From: Streptomyces sp. NRRL B-3428
GTDB lineage: Bacteria; Actinomycetota; Actinomycetes; Streptomycetales; Streptomycetaceae
Assembly (NCBI GenBank): GCA_000721375.1
Contig: JOGW01000002.1
Coordinates: 372,001-436,000 of the forward strand
Length of the DNA: 64,000 nucleotides
Reading direction: 5' to 3'
Under the pieces are notes generated by a model that made no database searches, was not told the DNA's origin, and worked only from the letters and a program-made list of their open reading frames with translations. The stretch's first letter is position 1; every line of letters begins with the position of its first letter. A program made the translations under genes and the position numbers. Shown here piece by piece: positions 7,726-16,820 of the stretch.

Positions 7726-8769
7726 TCAGCTCTTGTTGGCCGACCCTGCCTCGTCCTTGACGTCCGCGTCGGAGTCGGCATCGGCATCGGCATCGGCATC
7801 GGCAGCCTTGTCCGTGCCGGAGTCCTCGCTCTTGGAGAGCCCGACCTTGCCGGAATCGGAAGCGGAGGACTCGGCAACCGAAGAATCGGCATCCGAGGAC
7901 TCGGCGTCGGAGGACTCGTCGTCCCCGTCCGAGGACGCGCCCGCCCGCTCCGGCTCCACCACTTCCTCACGCCCCGGCCGCAGCCGCGCCGACACCACGA
8001 AGTAGACGACCGCGAGGACGAACACGACGATCGAGGTCCACACGTTGAACCGCAGTCCGAGCACGTCGTTCAGCTGGACGTCGTCCACGCGCATGTACTC
8101 GATCCAGCCGCGCCCGACGCAGTACGCGGCGACGTACACCGCGAACGCCCGGCCGTGTCCGAGCTTGAAGCGGCGGTCGGCCCAGATCACGAGCAGTGCG
8201 ACGCCGATGCACCACAGCGACTCGTAGAGGAACGTCGGGTGGTACGTGCCGGGGACCCGGCCGCCGTCGGAGCGCGTGATCTCCAGCGCCCACGGCAGGT
8301 CGGTGGCCCGCCCGTACAACTCCTGGTTGAACCAGTTGCCCCAGCGGCCGATCGCCTGCGCGAGAGCGATGGCGGGCGCGAGCGCGTCCGCCCATGCGGG
8401 CAGCGGAATGCCACGGCGCCGACAGCCGATCCAGGCGCCGAGTCCGCCGAGGGCGATGGCGCCCCAGATACCGAGGCCGCCCTCCCAGATCTTGAACGCG
8501 TCGACCCAGTTACGTCCCTCACCGAAGTAGAGGTCGTTGTCGGTGATCACGTGGTAGAGGCGGCCGCCGACGAGGCCGAACGGCACGGCCCAGACGGCGA
8601 TGTCCGCCACCGTGCCGGGCTTACCGCCGCGGGCGACCCAGCGCTTGCCACCGAGCCATACGGCGACGAAGACACCGATGATGATGGCGAACGCGTAGCC
8701 GCGCAGAGGAATGCCGAAGAGGTCGATTTCGCCCTTCGACGGGCTGGGGATCGATGCAAGGATTTCCAT
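7726..8769 (-). CDS. lgt: Prolipoprotein diacylglyceryl transferase
   Basis: 347 residues. Lgt moves diacylglycerol from phosphatidylglycerol to the lipobox cysteine of prolipoproteins in the cytoplasmic membrane, the first step of lipoprotein maturation. It shows several transmembrane segments, the signature region GRWGNWFNQELYGRATDLPW (near residue 140) and HPTFLYESLW (near 177). The catalytic part ends near residue 275. A roughly 70-residue acidic Asp/Ser/Glu/Ala tail follows, encoded partly by a TCGGCA hexamer array (7775-7804). LspA, the next enzyme of the same pathway, is encoded at 57713-58312 rather than nearby. Confidence 0.95.
   Translation of the reverse strand: MEILASIPSPSKGEIDLFGIPLRGYAFAIIIGVFVAVWLGGKRWVARGGKPGTVADIAVWAVPFGLVGGRLYHVITDNDLYFGEGRNWVDAFKIWEGGLGIWGAIALGGLGAWIGCRRRGIPLPAWADALAPAIALAQAIGRWGNWFNQELYGRATDLPWALEITRSDGGRVPGTYHPTFLYESLWCIGVALLVIWADRRFKLGHGRAFAVYVAAYCVGRGWIEYMRVDDVQLNDVLGLRFNVWTSIVVFVLAVVYFVVSARLRPGREEVVEPERAGASSDGDDESSDAESSDADSSVAESSASDSGKVGLSKSEDSGTDKAADADADADADSDADVKDEAGSANKS
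7775..7804 (-). repeat. Hexanucleotide microsatellite in the lgt 3' end
   Basis: Five perfect tandem copies of TCGGCA lie inside the lgt coding region. On the coding strand they encode alternating Asp-Ala residues in the acidic C-terminal tail. Gain or loss of a unit would keep the frame and change tail length only. Confidence 0.85.
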
Positions 8770-8840
8770 GGCGGGGTCGACGCTACCCTGCCGACTCCCG
8801 TGTGCGGCAATCCACCCGGCCTAACGGCCTGATAACAGGT

Positions 8841-8869
8841 GCGGCCCCGTCCGCCCGGGACGGGGCCGC
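8841..8869 (-). terminator. Hairpin terminator after the DsbA-like gene
   Basis: Perfect 11-base stem GCGGCCCCGTC / GACGGGGCCGC with a 7-base loop, starting 8 bases past the stop codon at 8878 of the upstream minus-strand gene. Confidence 0.75.
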
Positions 8870-8877
8870 GGGGGCGG

Positions 8878-9657
8878 CTACTTGGCCGCTTCCTCCACCT
8901 GCTTCTTCAGCTTCTCGGGGGTCAGCGGGTTCTTCTGGTCCGCGAAGATGTTCTTGCCGTCGAGCAGCACGGTCGGCGTCCCCGTGAACTTTCCGGCGCG
9001 GAACGCGTCGTTGGACTTGTTCACCCAGCTCACGTGCGTGCCGTCCTCGACGCACTTCTTGAAGGTGTCGGTGTCCAGACCATCGACCTCCTTGGCGAGC
9101 TCGATCAGCCTGCTGTCCTTGGCGAACGCGTCGTCCGTCTCCGGCGGCTGGTTCTTGTAGAGGACGTCGTGGTACGGCGTGAACTTCCCGGCGTCCTGGG
9201 CGCACGCCGCCGCGTTCCCCGCGTTCACCGAGCCGGATCCGCCCATGTTGCCGTCGATGATCGTGGCCAGGTGGTACTCGACCTTGAGCTGCCCCTTGTC
9301 GGCGAGCTCGCGGATGGTCGGGCTGTACTGCGTCTCGAAGGAGGCGCAGGCCGGGCAGCGGAAGTCCTCCCAGATGGTGAGCGTGGACTTGGCGCTGTCC
9401 TTGCCTACCGGGATCGTCAGACTGTCCTTGCCGCTCGCCCCGGCCGGCGGGGTCACCGGACCCGATGACTCCTTCTTGCTGTCGCCGCCCGAATTCGCGG
9501 CGATCACGCCGGCGATCGCTGCCAGGCCGAGCACGCCTACCACGGCACTGGCCACGATCAAGATGCGCCGACGCTTGTCGCGGGACTTCTGCTGGGCCCG
9601 CTCCTGTGCCAGCCGGTCACGGGCGGCACGCTTTCCCTCACGGTTCTTCTCGCTCAC
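8878..9657 (-). CDS. Membrane-anchored DsbA/thioredoxin-fold protein
   Basis: 259 residues from the GTG at 9657 (VSEKNREGKRAARDR); the in-frame sequence further upstream is not protein-like. Residues 1-33 are basic, 34-55 form one transmembrane segment (ILIVASAVVGVLGLAAIAGV), and the rest is outside the membrane. The redox motif is RCPACASFE (near residue 108) and the cis-proline loop is FTGTPTVLL (near 227), as in DsbA-like thiol oxidoreductases of the Thioredoxin_4 group. It lies between trpA and lgt with hairpins on both sides, so it is a separate unit. A paralogue with the same layout is at 46606-47403. Confidence 0.85.
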   Translation of the reverse strand: MSEKNREGKRAARDRLAQERAQQKSRDKRRRILIVASAVVGVLGLAAIAGVIAANSGGDSKKESSGPVTPPAGASGKDSLTIPVGKDSAKSTLTIWEDFRCPACASFETQYSPTIRELADKGQLKVEYHLATIIDGNMGGSGSVNAGNAAACAQDAGKFTPYHDVLYKNQPPETDDAFAKDSRLIELAKEVDGLDTDTFKKCVEDGTHVSWVNKSNDAFRAGKFTGTPTVLLDGKNIFADQKNPLTPEKLKKQVEEAAK

Positions 9658-9670
9658 ACCCCGCAAACGA

Positions 9671-9700
9671 ACCGGGGAGGCACGAACGTGCCTCCCCGGT
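9671..9700 (-). terminator. Hairpin terminator after trpA
   Basis: ACCGGGGAGGCACG pairs with CGTGCCTCCCCGGT, a 14-base stem with only AA between. It ends the trpC-M-B-A unit 36 bases past the trpA stop and lies just before the DsbA-like gene. Confidence 0.8.
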
Positions 9701-9736
9701 CCCAGGTTCACCCGTACAGATGAGCAATCCGGAAGA

Positions 9737-10555
9737 TCAGCTCGCCTTCGCGCGTACACCTTCCGCCAGCTCACCCGCGAGAGCCCGGACGGCCTCGATG
9801 CCCGCGGCCTCGTCCGGGGCGTCGAGCATCCGCTTGACGAACGCCGAGCCGACGATCACCCCGTCCGCGAACTGGGCGACCTCCGCGGCTTGTTCGGCGT
9901 TGGAGACACCGAGACCGACGCAGACCGGCAGCTCGGTGGTGGCCTTCGTACGGCGTACGAGGTCCTCGGCCGCCGTGCCCACCGACTCGCGCGTACCCGT
10001 GACGCCCATCAGGGAGGCCGCGTAGACGAAGCCGGAGCCCGCCGCGGTGATCTCCTTCAGACGTGCGTCCAGGCTGCTCGGCGCGACCACGAAGACCGTC
10101 GCCAGGTCGTGCTTGGCGGCGTGCTCCCTCCACAGCGCGGACTCCTGGACCGGCAGGTCCGGCAGGATGCAGCCCGCGCCGCCGGCCTCGGCGAGCTCGG
10201 CCGTGAAGCGCTCGATGCCGTAGCGGTCGATCGGGTTCCAGTACGTCATGACAAGCACGGGCTTGCCGGTCGCCTCGTACGCCTCGCGGACCGTGCGCAT
10301 CACGTCGGCGATCTTCAGACCGTTCTTCAGCGCGATGTCGTCGGCGGTCTGGATGACAGGGCCGTCGAGCACCGGGTCGCTGTAGGGAAGCCCGACCTCG
10401 ACGATGTCCGCGCCGCCCTCGAAGGCGGCCTTCACGGCCGCGATCCCGCCGTCGATGGACGGGAAACCGGCGGGCAGGTACGCGATCAGCGCCGACCGGC
10501 CTTCGGCCTTGGTCCCGGCGAGGGCCGCACTCAACAGCTCGATGTTCCCGCTCAC
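9737..10555 (-). CDS. trpA: Tryptophan synthase alpha chain
   Basis: 272 residues. TrpA splits indole-3-glycerol phosphate into indole and glyceraldehyde 3-phosphate and passes indole to TrpB through a tunnel. It is a TIM barrel with [10 protein letters not shown] at residue 23, [18 protein letters not shown] near 55 (containing the catalytic Asp), [12 protein letters not shown] near 105 and the phosphate-binding GLGVSN and VIVGSAFV loops near 216 and 240. The ATG overlaps the trpB stop by 4 bases, so the two subunits are translationally coupled. Confidence 0.97.
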   Translation of the reverse strand: MSGNIELLSAALAGTKAEGRSALIAYLPAGFPSIDGGIAAVKAAFEGGADIVEVGLPYSDPVLDGPVIQTADDIALKNGLKIADVMRTVREAYEATGKPVLVMTYWNPIDRYGIERFTAELAEAGGAGCILPDLPVQESALWREHAAKHDLATVFVVAPSSLDARLKEITAAGSGFVYAASLMGVTGTRESVGTAAEDLVRRTKATTELPVCVGLGVSNAEQAAEVAQFADGVIVGSAFVKRMLDAPDEAAGIEAVRALAGELAEGVRAKAS

Positions 10556-11805
10556 TTGGCGTCCCCCGCGTTCTGCTCAGCGTCGTCGTAGTACCCGAAG
10601 TAGCGGGCAGCCGTGTCCATGTCCTTGTCACCGCGGCCGGAGAGGTTGACGACCATCAGGCCGTCCTCGCCGAGGTCCTGGCCGATCCTGAGCGCACCGG
10701 CGAGCGCGTGCGCGCTCTCGATGGCCGGGATGATGCCCTCGGTCTGCGAGAGCAGGCGCAGCGCCTGCATCGCCTCGTCGTCGGTGACCGGGATGTACTC
10801 GGCGCGCCCGGTGTCCTTCAGATACGCGTGCTCGGCACCGATGCCGGGGTAGTCGAGTCCGGCCGAGATCGAGTACGGCTCGATGATCTGGCCTTCCTCG
10901 TCCTGGATCACGTACGAGCGCGAACCGTGCAGGATGCCCGGGTCGCCCGCGGTCAGCGTGGCCGCGTGCTCACCGGAGTCGACGCCGTGCCCGCCGGCCT
11001 CGCAGCCGATGAGGCGTACGTCGGCGTCGTTCAGGAACCCGTGGAAGAGGCCGATCGCGTTGGAACCGCCGCCGACGCAGGCGATGGCGGCATCCGGCAG
11101 CCGACCCGCACGCTCCAGGATCTGGCGGCGGGCCTCGACGCCGATGACGCGCTGGAAGTCGCGGACCATCGCCGGGAAGGGGTGCGGACCCGCGGCCGTA
11201 CCGAACAGGTAGTGGGTGTCCTCGACGTTGGCGACCCAGGCGCGGAAGGCCTCGTTCACCGCGTCCTTGAGCGTCCGCGAGCCGGACTTCACGGCGATGA
11301 CCTCGGCGCCGAGCATCCGCATGCGCGCGACGTTCAGCGCCTGGCGCTGGGTGTCGATCTCGCCCATGTAGATGGTGCATTCGAGGCCGAACAGGGCGCA
11401 GGCGGTCGCGGTGGCGACACCGTGCTGTCCTGCTCCGGTCTCGGCGATGACCTTGGGCTTGCCCATCCGCTTGGTGAGCAGGGCCTGGCCGAGCACATTG
11501 TTGATCTTGTGCGAGCCGGTGTGGTTGAGGTCCTCGCGCTTGAGGAAGACCCGTCCGCCGCCCGCGTGCGACGCGAACCGCGGCACCTCGGTCAGGGCGC
11601 TCGGACGACCGGTGTAGTTGACGAGAAGCTCGCTGAGCTCGCGCGCGAACTCGGGGTCCTGCTTGGCCTTCTCGAACTCGACGGCCACCTCGTCCACGGC
11701 GGCGACCAGCGCCTCCGGGATGAACTTGCCGCCGAACTTCCCGAAGTAGCCCTCGGGGGTGGGGACTTGGCCCTCTGGTTCGGGGATGAAGAATTCACTG
11801 GGCAT
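10552..11805 (-). CDS. trpB: Tryptophan synthase beta chain
   Basis: 417 residues. TrpB condenses indole with L-serine using pyridoxal phosphate. The PLP lysine lies in [14 protein letters not shown] (near residue 100), the phosphate cradle is [13 protein letters not shown] (near 247), and the catalytic Glu lies in [10 protein letters not shown] (near 122). The ATG at 11805 follows GTAGGAGCATTCCGTC, a clear ribosome binding site. It overlaps trpA by 4 bases. Upstream is a 109-base gap to trpM that contains potential hairpins. Confidence 0.97.
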   Translation of the reverse strand: MPSEFFIPEPEGQVPTPEGYFGKFGGKFIPEALVAAVDEVAVEFEKAKQDPEFARELSELLVNYTGRPSALTEVPRFASHAGGGRVFLKREDLNHTGSHKINNVLGQALLTKRMGKPKVIAETGAGQHGVATATACALFGLECTIYMGEIDTQRQALNVARMRMLGAEVIAVKSGSRTLKDAVNEAFRAWVANVEDTHYLFGTAAGPHPFPAMVRDFQRVIGVEARRQILERAGRLPDAAIACVGGGSNAIGLFHGFLNDADVRLIGCEAGGHGVDSGEHAATLTAGDPGILHGSRSYVIQDEEGQIIEPYSISAGLDYPGIGAEHAYLKDTGRAEYIPVTDDEAMQALRLLSQTEGIIPAIESAHALAGALRIGQDLGEDGLMVVNLSGRGDKDMDTAARYFGYYDDAEQNAGDAK

Positions 11806-11914
11806 GACGGAATGCTCCTACGTCGGGGCGCGCGCCCCGCTCTGCGACGGGCGGTGATGGGCGTAAGGATGTGCCGCCCGCCCACATCGCAGCGATATTT
11901 CTCGCCGTACGACG
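11806..11914 (-). promoter_or_regulatory. trpM-trpB spacer with potential hairpins
   Basis: On the coding (minus) strand this spacer holds GGGCGGC...ACCGCCC, and then a near-perfect palindrome CGGGGCGCGCGCCCCG about 20 bases before the trpB ribosome binding site. It could be an RNA processing or attenuation element, or simply GC-rich sequence. There is no run of Trp codons or T-tract, so a classical attenuator is not supported. Confidence 0.3.
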
Positions 11915-12076
11915 TCAGAGCGGGCGAAGAGCCTGACGCCCGCGCCATCGCATCCCGTTGACCTGCCCGGGCTCGGCCCCGATCACGTACCGCACCCGAC
12001 GCCCGTGCACCCGGCGCGCAGGCGCCCGGCAGCCGCGCGGGCGGCAACCGGGTGCGAGACGTCGGGCGATGGGCAT
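11915..12076 (-). CDS. trpM: TrpM, small protein of the actinobacterial trp operon
   Basis: A 53-residue frame starting MPIARRLAPGCRPRG and containing RRVRYVIGAEPGQVNGMRW. I recognise the YVIGxEPGQVNGMRWR block as the hallmark of TrpM, the small protein encoded between trpC and trpB in Streptomyces. In S. coelicolor it is reported to modulate tryptophan biosynthesis, growth and differentiation. It is rich in Arg, has no membrane segment, and starts 9 bases after the trpC stop, so it is co-transcribed. It is short enough to be missed by gene finders with a 60-residue cut-off. Confidence 0.85.
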   Translation of the reverse strand: MPIARRLAPGCRPRGCRAPARRVHGRRVRYVIGAEPGQVNGMRWRGRQALRPL

Positions 12077-12085
12077 GGTGGAGGG

Positions 12086-12895
12086 TCAGCCCCGTCCGTG
12101 GCGCAGGGCGGGGTGGGCGCCGGCGGCGACCAGGTCGACCACGGCCGCGCGCGGGTCCTTGCCGGTGACCAGGGACTCGCCGACGAGCACGGCGTCGGCG
12201 CCGTCGTTGGCGTACGCGATCAGGTCGTGCGGACCGCGGACACCGGACTCGGCGATCTTGACGATGTGCGGCGGGATCTCGGGCGCGACGCGCGAGAAGG
12301 TCGCGCGGTCGACCTTGAGGGTCTTGAGGTCACGTGCGTTCACGCCGATGATCTTCGCGCCGGCCTCGACCGCGCGCTCGACCTCGTCCTCGTCGTGCAC
12401 CTCGACCAGCGGCGTGAGGCCGATGGACTCGGCACGCTCGATCAGGGAGACCAGGGCCTCCTGGTCGAGAGCGGCGACGATCAGCAGCACCATGTCGGCG
12501 CCGTAGGCACGGGCCTCCCAGAGCTGGTACGCGGTGACGATGAAGTCCTTGCGCAGGACCGGGATGTCCACCTTGGCGCGCACGGCCTCCAGGTCCGCGA
12601 GCGAGCCGCCGAAGCGGCGCTCCTCGGTGAGCACGGAGATGACGGCGGCGCCGCCCGCCTCGTAGTCGGCGGCGAGTCCGGCCGGGTCGGCGATCGCGGC
12701 GAGCGCGCCCTTGGACGGGCTGGAGCGCTTGACCTCGCAGATGACCTTGACGCTGTCGCCGCGCAGGGCCGCGACCCCGTCCTTGGCCTGGGGAGCCTTC
12801 GCCGCACGCTCCTTGAGCTCGTCGAGGCTGACGCGCGCCTGCCGTTCGGCGAGGTCCTCGCGGACGCCTTCGATGATCTCGTCGAGCACACTCAC
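12086..12895 (-). CDS. trpC: Indole-3-glycerol-phosphate synthase
   Basis: 269 residues from the GTG at 12895 ([16 protein letters not shown]), which has GGAAGGGG upstream; the longer in-frame extension is not conserved-looking. TrpC closes the indole ring of CdRP. Motifs are [13 protein letters not shown] (residue 50 region, with the catalytic Lys), [12 protein letters not shown] near 115, [14 protein letters not shown] near 185 and the phosphate loop [11 protein letters not shown] near 237. It is monofunctional, with no TrpF domain attached. It is the first gene of the trpC-trpM-trpB-trpA unit. Confidence 0.97.
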   Translation of the reverse strand: MSVLDEIIEGVREDLAERQARVSLDELKERAAKAPQAKDGVAALRGDSVKVICEVKRSSPSKGALAAIADPAGLAADYEAGGAAVISVLTEERRFGGSLADLEAVRAKVDIPVLRKDFIVTAYQLWEARAYGADMVLLIVAALDQEALVSLIERAESIGLTPLVEVHDEDEVERAVEAGAKIIGVNARDLKTLKVDRATFSRVAPEIPPHIVKIAESGVRGPHDLIAYANDGADAVLVGESLVTGKDPRAAVVDLVAAGAHPALRHGRG

Positions 12896-13087
12896 GCGAG
12901 TGGTCCCCTTCCATAGCGGCGGACATGACGGCTGGGGCCGGTCCTGGCGGAGGCCTCTCGGTACGGACAGTGTTCCGAGAGCCACTCAGATGGTATCCGC
13001 AGGAGAGCGAAGGCCCCGCATCCGGTTGACGGCGGTCCCACTACCTGGACATGCGGATCCCAGGCGGGCGGGCGTTTCCCGGGTGCT

Positions 13088-13561
13088 TCATGGATGCAGG
13101 AAAGACCCGAACGGCAGGTTCCTGACCACGGTGAACACGGCGAGCAGTCCGCCGAAGGCCCATGCGTAGGACGACCTGACGGTGAAGCCGGAGGGGCCGC
13201 CGCGCCAGGCGCGCAGCACCCACGCTCCCCACAGGAACGCGACGATCACGAAGCCGATCACGGCCGCGCCGTTCGCGCCGAGCGCGGTCGGCAGATCGCC
13301 CCGCACGAGCGCGTGAACGCACCGCAGACCTCCACACCCCGGGCAGTACAGACCCGTGGCGGCGAGGAGCGGGCAGGTGGGGTAGTGGCCGGTCTCGTTG
13401 GGGTCGACGGCGCCGACATACGCCACGGCCGCGGCGGTGGCGCCGAGCGCCGCCACCGGTCCGAGCAGCCGGAGTGCGCGTGACGATCCCGTACGGGGTG
13501 CGGCTGCCTGCGGGGCCCACTGCTGCGGGCCCGGCGGCTGCGCGGTGCGTTCTGCGGTCAC
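13088..13561 (-). CDS. DUF2752 membrane protein
   Basis: 157 residues. After a Pro/Gln-rich start it has a transmembrane segment (LLGPVAALGATAAAVAYVG), the cysteine motif CPLLAATGLYCPGCGGLRC (near residue 68) that defines DUF2752, and two more hydrophobic segments. The function of DUF2752 is unknown; the CPGCGG cluster could bind metal or be redox-active. Here, as I recall for other Streptomyces, it sits between trpE and trpC. It is downstream of a strong hairpin (13611-13658), so its expression is probably separate from the preceding gene. Confidence 0.8.
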   Translation of the reverse strand: MTAERTAQPPGPQQWAPQAAAPRTGSSRALRLLGPVAALGATAAAVAYVGAVDPNETGHYPTCPLLAATGLYCPGCGGLRCVHALVRGDLPTALGANGAAVIGFVIVAFLWGAWVLRAWRGGPSGFTVRSSYAWAFGGLLAVFTVVRNLPFGSFLHP

Positions 13562-13610
13562 TCCCGCATTCTGCCCCGCCCGGGTCGACCCCGCCCGGTC
13601 AGCACCTCAC

Positions 13611-13658
13611 ACGGCGGTGGGGCGGGACCTTGCCAGGAAGGTCCCGCCCCACCGCCGT
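13611..13658 (-). terminator. Strong hairpin after the HGxxPAAW-family gene
   Basis: A perfect 21-base stem starts ACGGCGGTGGGGCGGG on the left arm and mirrors it on the right, around a GCCAGG loop, 12 bases past the stop at 13671. It is one of the longest perfect stems in the window. Confidence 0.85.
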
Positions 13659-13670
13659 ACGAGAGAGAAA

Positions 13671-13892
13671 TCAGCCCTCGGCGCTGACCAGGATCTGACG
13701 CTTGGGCTTCTGGCCCATGCCCGCGGCGCGCATGGCGCCTCCGACCACACCGCCGAGGGCGATGACGATCATGCCGGCCCAGAAGCCGATCGGGCTGTCG
13801 AGCACCATGAAGGCGCCGGCCACGCAGAAGCCGACGAACGCGATGATCGAACCGACCCACGCAGCCGGGGTGTGTCCGTGGTCATAGGCCAT
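13671..13892 (-). CDS. HGxxPAAW-family small membrane protein
   Basis: 73 residues starting MAYDHGHTPAAWVGS, which contains the HGHTPAAW motif that names this actinobacterial family. Two predicted transmembrane helices follow (residues 13-33 and 37-57), then a basic end. The function is unknown. It is conserved next to trp genes in Streptomyces as far as I recall. The start ATG at 13892 follows a GGAGCACCGTC ribosome binding site, and a strong terminator follows the gene. Confidence 0.8.
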   Translation of the reverse strand: MAYDHGHTPAAWVGSIIAFVGFCVAGAFMVLDSPIGFWAGMIVIALGGVVGGAMRAAGMGQKPKRQILVSAEG

Positions 13893-13923
13893 GACGGTGC
13901 TCCTTGATTCTCGCCCCGGAGGT

Positions 13924-13949
13924 ACCCCCTGCTGGACAAGCTCGGGGGT
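13924..13949. repeat. Short interrupted palindrome upstream of the HGxxPAAW gene
   Basis: ACCCCCTGCTGGACAAGCTC and GGGGGT form an interrupted inverted repeat (ACCCCC...GGGGGT) 30 bases upstream of the start codon. Very similar stretches recur upstream of many Streptomyces genes as I recall, so it may be a dispersed element or a hairpin in the 5' leader. No function is claimed. Confidence 0.35.
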
Positions 13950-14060
13950 GGATGGGTCCGCGGATGATTCTCGAACGCTTCGGTTCATTGTCGCGCATGC
14001 GGGCGCGCGAACTGCGCGCGGCCCCGGAGTTGGTGTCGCCCCGGTGTCGCGCCGCGGGCT

Positions 14061-14702
14061 TCAGCCGGTCGGGTCCTCGCCGCGGTCGAGGGCCTTCCAC
14101 AGGTCCTCGGGGCGGTCGGGATCGACGGACTGCTTACGGGTACGGGGGCCGGAGCCACGCTCGTAACGCCCGCCCATCGAGGGCCAGCGGGAGCCGAAGC
14201 GCAGTGCGAGCAGGCCTGCGAGCAGCAGCAGCAGACCGCCCGCGGCGGCGACGTACGGCCAGGCGCTGTGCGAGACGGCGGCGATCTGCGCCGCGGCGTC
14301 ACCGGTTGCGGCGGCGGCCTTCTCGTCGAGCGCGTCGGTGTCCGAGGCGCCGAGCAGTCCGGCGGCCACGATGCCCGCGCCGCTCAGGGCGAGCAGCAGC
14401 GAGACGAGCCGGCGGCCGGTGCGGCGTACGGCGAAGACGGCGACGAGCGCGGCGAGGCCCACTATGGCGAGGGCCGCGGGCACGCCCGTCACATCGCTGC
14501 CGGTGGCGGTCTGGTGCAGCGCGCCGCCGGCGGTCTGCGCGTCGCCCTCGGCCCACACCTGGCGGGTGGCGATGAGCGCGACGGTCGCGCCCAGCGCGCC
14601 GAAGAGCAGGGCGGCGGCCAGGCTGCGGCGGCCGCCTCCGGACGTCTTGGCCTCGGAGTCCGGCGAGGTACGGGCCTTCGGTACTGCAGTCACGTGCTCC
14701 AC
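14061..14702 (-). CDS. TIGR02234-type Trp-linked membrane protein
   Basis: 213 residues with four hydrophobic segments (about residues 29-46, 75-91, 99-117 and 150-170) and a basic Arg/Asp-rich tail ending DLWKALDRGEDPTG. It belongs to the actinobacterial family described as a Trp-region conserved membrane protein. The GTG start overlaps the trpE stop by one base (TAGTG), so the two are translated together. A second in-frame GTG three codons later (14693) is possible. The role is unknown; the tight coupling to trpE suggests a link to tryptophan metabolism. Confidence 0.8.
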   Translation of the reverse strand: MEHVTAVPKARTSPDSEAKTSGGGRRSLAAALLFGALGATVALIATRQVWAEGDAQTAGGALHQTATGSDVTGVPAALAIVGLAALVAVFAVRRTGRRLVSLLLALSGAGIVAAGLLGASDTDALDEKAAAATGDAAAQIAAVSHSAWPYVAAAGGLLLLLAGLLALRFGSRWPSMGGRYERGSGPRTRKQSVDPDRPEDLWKALDRGEDPTG

Positions 14703-16246
14703 TATCCCTCACCGCCCGCACTGTTGTTCAGCCGGTTGGCGGTGTGCACCGCGCGCAGCACCGCGGCGGCCTTGTTGCGGCACTCCGTGTCCTCGGCGAC
14801 GGGGTCCGAATCGGCGACGACACCGGCCCCGGCCTGCACATATGCCACACCGTCGCGGATGAGGGCGGTGCGGATGGCGATCGCCGTGTCGGAGTCGCCG
14901 GCGAAGTCGAGATAGCCGACGCAGCCGCCGTACAGGCCACGGCGCGAGGGCTCCAGCTCGTCGATGATCTGCATCGCGCGCGGCTTGGGCGCGCCCGAGA
15001 GGGTGCCCGCCGGGAAGCAGGCGGTGAGGACGTCGTAGGCGCTGCGGCCTTCGGCCACGCGGCCGGTGACCGTGGAGACGATGTGCATCACGTGCGAGTA
15101 GCGCTCGATGGACATGAAGTCGACCACCTCGACGGAGCCGGGTGCGCAGACCCGGCCCAGGTCGTTGCGGCCGAGGTCGACCAGCATCAGATGCTCGGCG
15201 CGCTCCTTGGCGTCGGCAAGCAGCTCGTCGGCGAGCGCCTGGTCCTCCTGCGGGGTCGCGCCGCGCGGGCGCGTACCGGCGATGGGATGGACCATCGCGC
15301 GGCCGTCCTCGACCTTGACCAGGGCCTCCGGGGACGAGCCCACGACGTCGAAGCCGCCCGACTCACCTCCGTCCCCGCCCTCGAAGCGGAACAGGTACAT
15401 GTACGGGGACGGGTTGGTGGCCCGCAGCACCCGGTAGACGTCCAACGCGCTTGCCGTACAAGCCGTTTCGAAGCGCTGCGAGGGAACGACCTGGAAGGCC
15501 TCGCCCGCGCGGATGCGCTCCTTGATGTCCTCGACGGCGTCCTGGTACTGCTCGCCGCCCCACAACGGCGCGTCGAACTGCGGGAGTTCGGAGGGCGGAA
15601 GGACGGCGGGCGGCTGGGCGACCGCGCGCGAGAGGTCGGCCTCCATGGCGTCGAGGCGGGCCACGGCGTCCGCGTAGGACTCGTCGACACCGGTGTCGAG
15701 GTCGTTGTGGTTGATGGCGTTGGCGATCAGGACGACGCTGCCGTCCCAGTGGTCGAGCACCGCGAGATCGCTGGCGAGCATCATCGTCAGCTCGGGCAGC
15801 TTCAGGTCGTCGCGCTCGCCAGGGCCGATCTTCTCCAGGCGGCGCACGATGTCGTATCCGAGGTAGCCCACCATGCCGCCGGACAGATGCGGCAGACCCG
15901 TCAACGAAGCGGCCTCGGCGACGTCGTTCGGGGTGTGCAGCGCCTCGACCGTGGCGCGCAGGGCGTCCAGCGGGTCACCGTCCACGGGGACGCCGACGGG
16001 CGGGGTGCCGAGCCAGTGCGCCCGGCCGCCCCGTTCGGTGAGGGTGGCGGCGCTGCGGACACCGATGAAGGAGTACCGCGACCAGGAGCGGCCGTTCTCG
16101 GCGGACTCGAGCAGGAAGGTGCCGGGGCGTTCGGCCGCGAGCTTGCGGTAGAGCCCGACCGGGGTGTCGCCGTCGGCGAGGAGGCGGCGGCTGACCGGGA
16201 TGACGCGGCGGTCGGTGGCGAGCTTGCGGAACGTCTCGAGGTCCAT
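14702..16246 (-). CDS. trpE: Anthranilate synthase component I
   Basis: 514 residues. TrpE converts chorismate to anthranilate with ammonia delivered by TrpG, which is not encoded in this window. The feedback-inhibition motif [18 protein letters not shown] (near residue 49) is intact, so tryptophan probably inhibits it. The chorismate-binding domain has [10 protein letters not shown] (near 257), [15 protein letters not shown] (near 330) and [15 protein letters not shown] (near 417). The ATG at 16246 has AAGGTCACC just upstream. I see no leader peptide with Trp codons in the 84 bases before it, so leader-peptide attenuation is not evident. Confidence 0.97.
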   Translation of the reverse strand: MDLETFRKLATDRRVIPVSRRLLADGDTPVGLYRKLAAERPGTFLLESAENGRSWSRYSFIGVRSAATLTERGGRAHWLGTPPVGVPVDGDPLDALRATVEALHTPNDVAEAASLTGLPHLSGGMVGYLGYDIVRRLEKIGPGERDDLKLPELTMMLASDLAVLDHWDGSVVLIANAINHNDLDTGVDESYADAVARLDAMEADLSRAVAQPPAVLPPSELPQFDAPLWGGEQYQDAVEDIKERIRAGEAFQVVPSQRFETACTASALDVYRVLRATNPSPYMYLFRFEGGDGGESGGFDVVGSSPEALVKVEDGRAMVHPIAGTRPRGATPQEDQALADELLADAKERAEHLMLVDLGRNDLGRVCAPGSVEVVDFMSIERYSHVMHIVSTVTGRVAEGRSAYDVLTACFPAGTLSGAPKPRAMQIIDELEPSRRGLYGGCVGYLDFAGDSDTAIAIRTALIRDGVAYVQAGAGVVADSDPVAEDTECRNKAAAVLRAVHTANRLNNSAGGEG

Positions 16247-16330
16247 GAGCGGTGACCTTAACCAGTCGTCTATACGTCGTTCGTACGCGGATCGGGACTG
16301 CGGGGTGCGGGGCAGCGGGGTGTACGCGGA

Positions 16331-16702
16331 TCAGGGCCGGGTGAGCGGGAGGACGTCGGCGTCGAAGCAGGTGCGGGCGCCGGTGTGGCAGGCGGCGCCG
16401 ACCTGGTCGACCTTCACCAGGACGGTGTCGGCGTCGCAGTCGAGCGCGACCGACTTCACGTGCTGGAAGTGGCCGGAGGTGTCGCCCTTGACCCAGTACT
16501 CCTGGCGGCTGCGCGACCAGTACGTGCAGCGCCCGGTGGTCAGCGTGCGATGCAGCGCCTCGTCGTCCATCCAGCCCAGCATCAGCACCTCACCGGTGTC
16601 GTACTGCTGGGCGATCGCCGGGACGAGCCCGTCGGGGCTGCGCTTGAGGCGCGCGGCGATCTCGGGGTCCAGAGAGCTGGGCGTGCTGGGCGTGCTGGTC
16701 AT
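16331..16702 (-). CDS. hisI: Phosphoribosyl-AMP cyclohydrolase
   Basis: 123 residues. HisI opens the purine ring of phosphoribosyl-AMP in histidine synthesis. It has [20 protein letters not shown] (residue 25 on), [20 protein letters not shown] (near 57) and the Mg/Zn site [10 protein letters not shown]...[12 protein letters not shown] (near 90-112). It is a stand-alone enzyme without the HisE pyrophosphohydrolase domain. The ATG at 16702 is chosen over one three codons upstream. It lies about 9 kb from the main his operon, beside trpE. Confidence 0.93.
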   Translation of the reverse strand: MTSTPSTPSSLDPEIAARLKRSPDGLVPAIAQQYDTGEVLMLGWMDDEALHRTLTTGRCTYWSRSRQEYWVKGDTSGHFQHVKSVALDCDADTVLVKVDQVGAACHTGARTCFDADVLPLTRP

Positions 16703-16820
16703 GGGGCCCATTGTGCGCGATCGGAGAGGGCTTGCGGGCGGGCGTCCGGGTCGCGGAACGGGGCCGTACGAGGCCCGCGTCCCATGGCAGTCGTCCGGGG
16801 GCGGACGTACCCTGGCCACC

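Noticed and set aside
7618..8832. Plus-strand frame opposite lgt containing repetitive Gly-Ile
   Set aside because: It is the antisense reading of the lgt acidic tail microsatellite and catalytic region; the minus-strand Lgt motifs are unambiguous.
16247..16330. Tryptophan leader peptide/attenuator upstream of trpE
   Set aside because: No start codon followed by Trp codons, no terminator with T-tract and no alternative hairpins are visible in the 84 bases.
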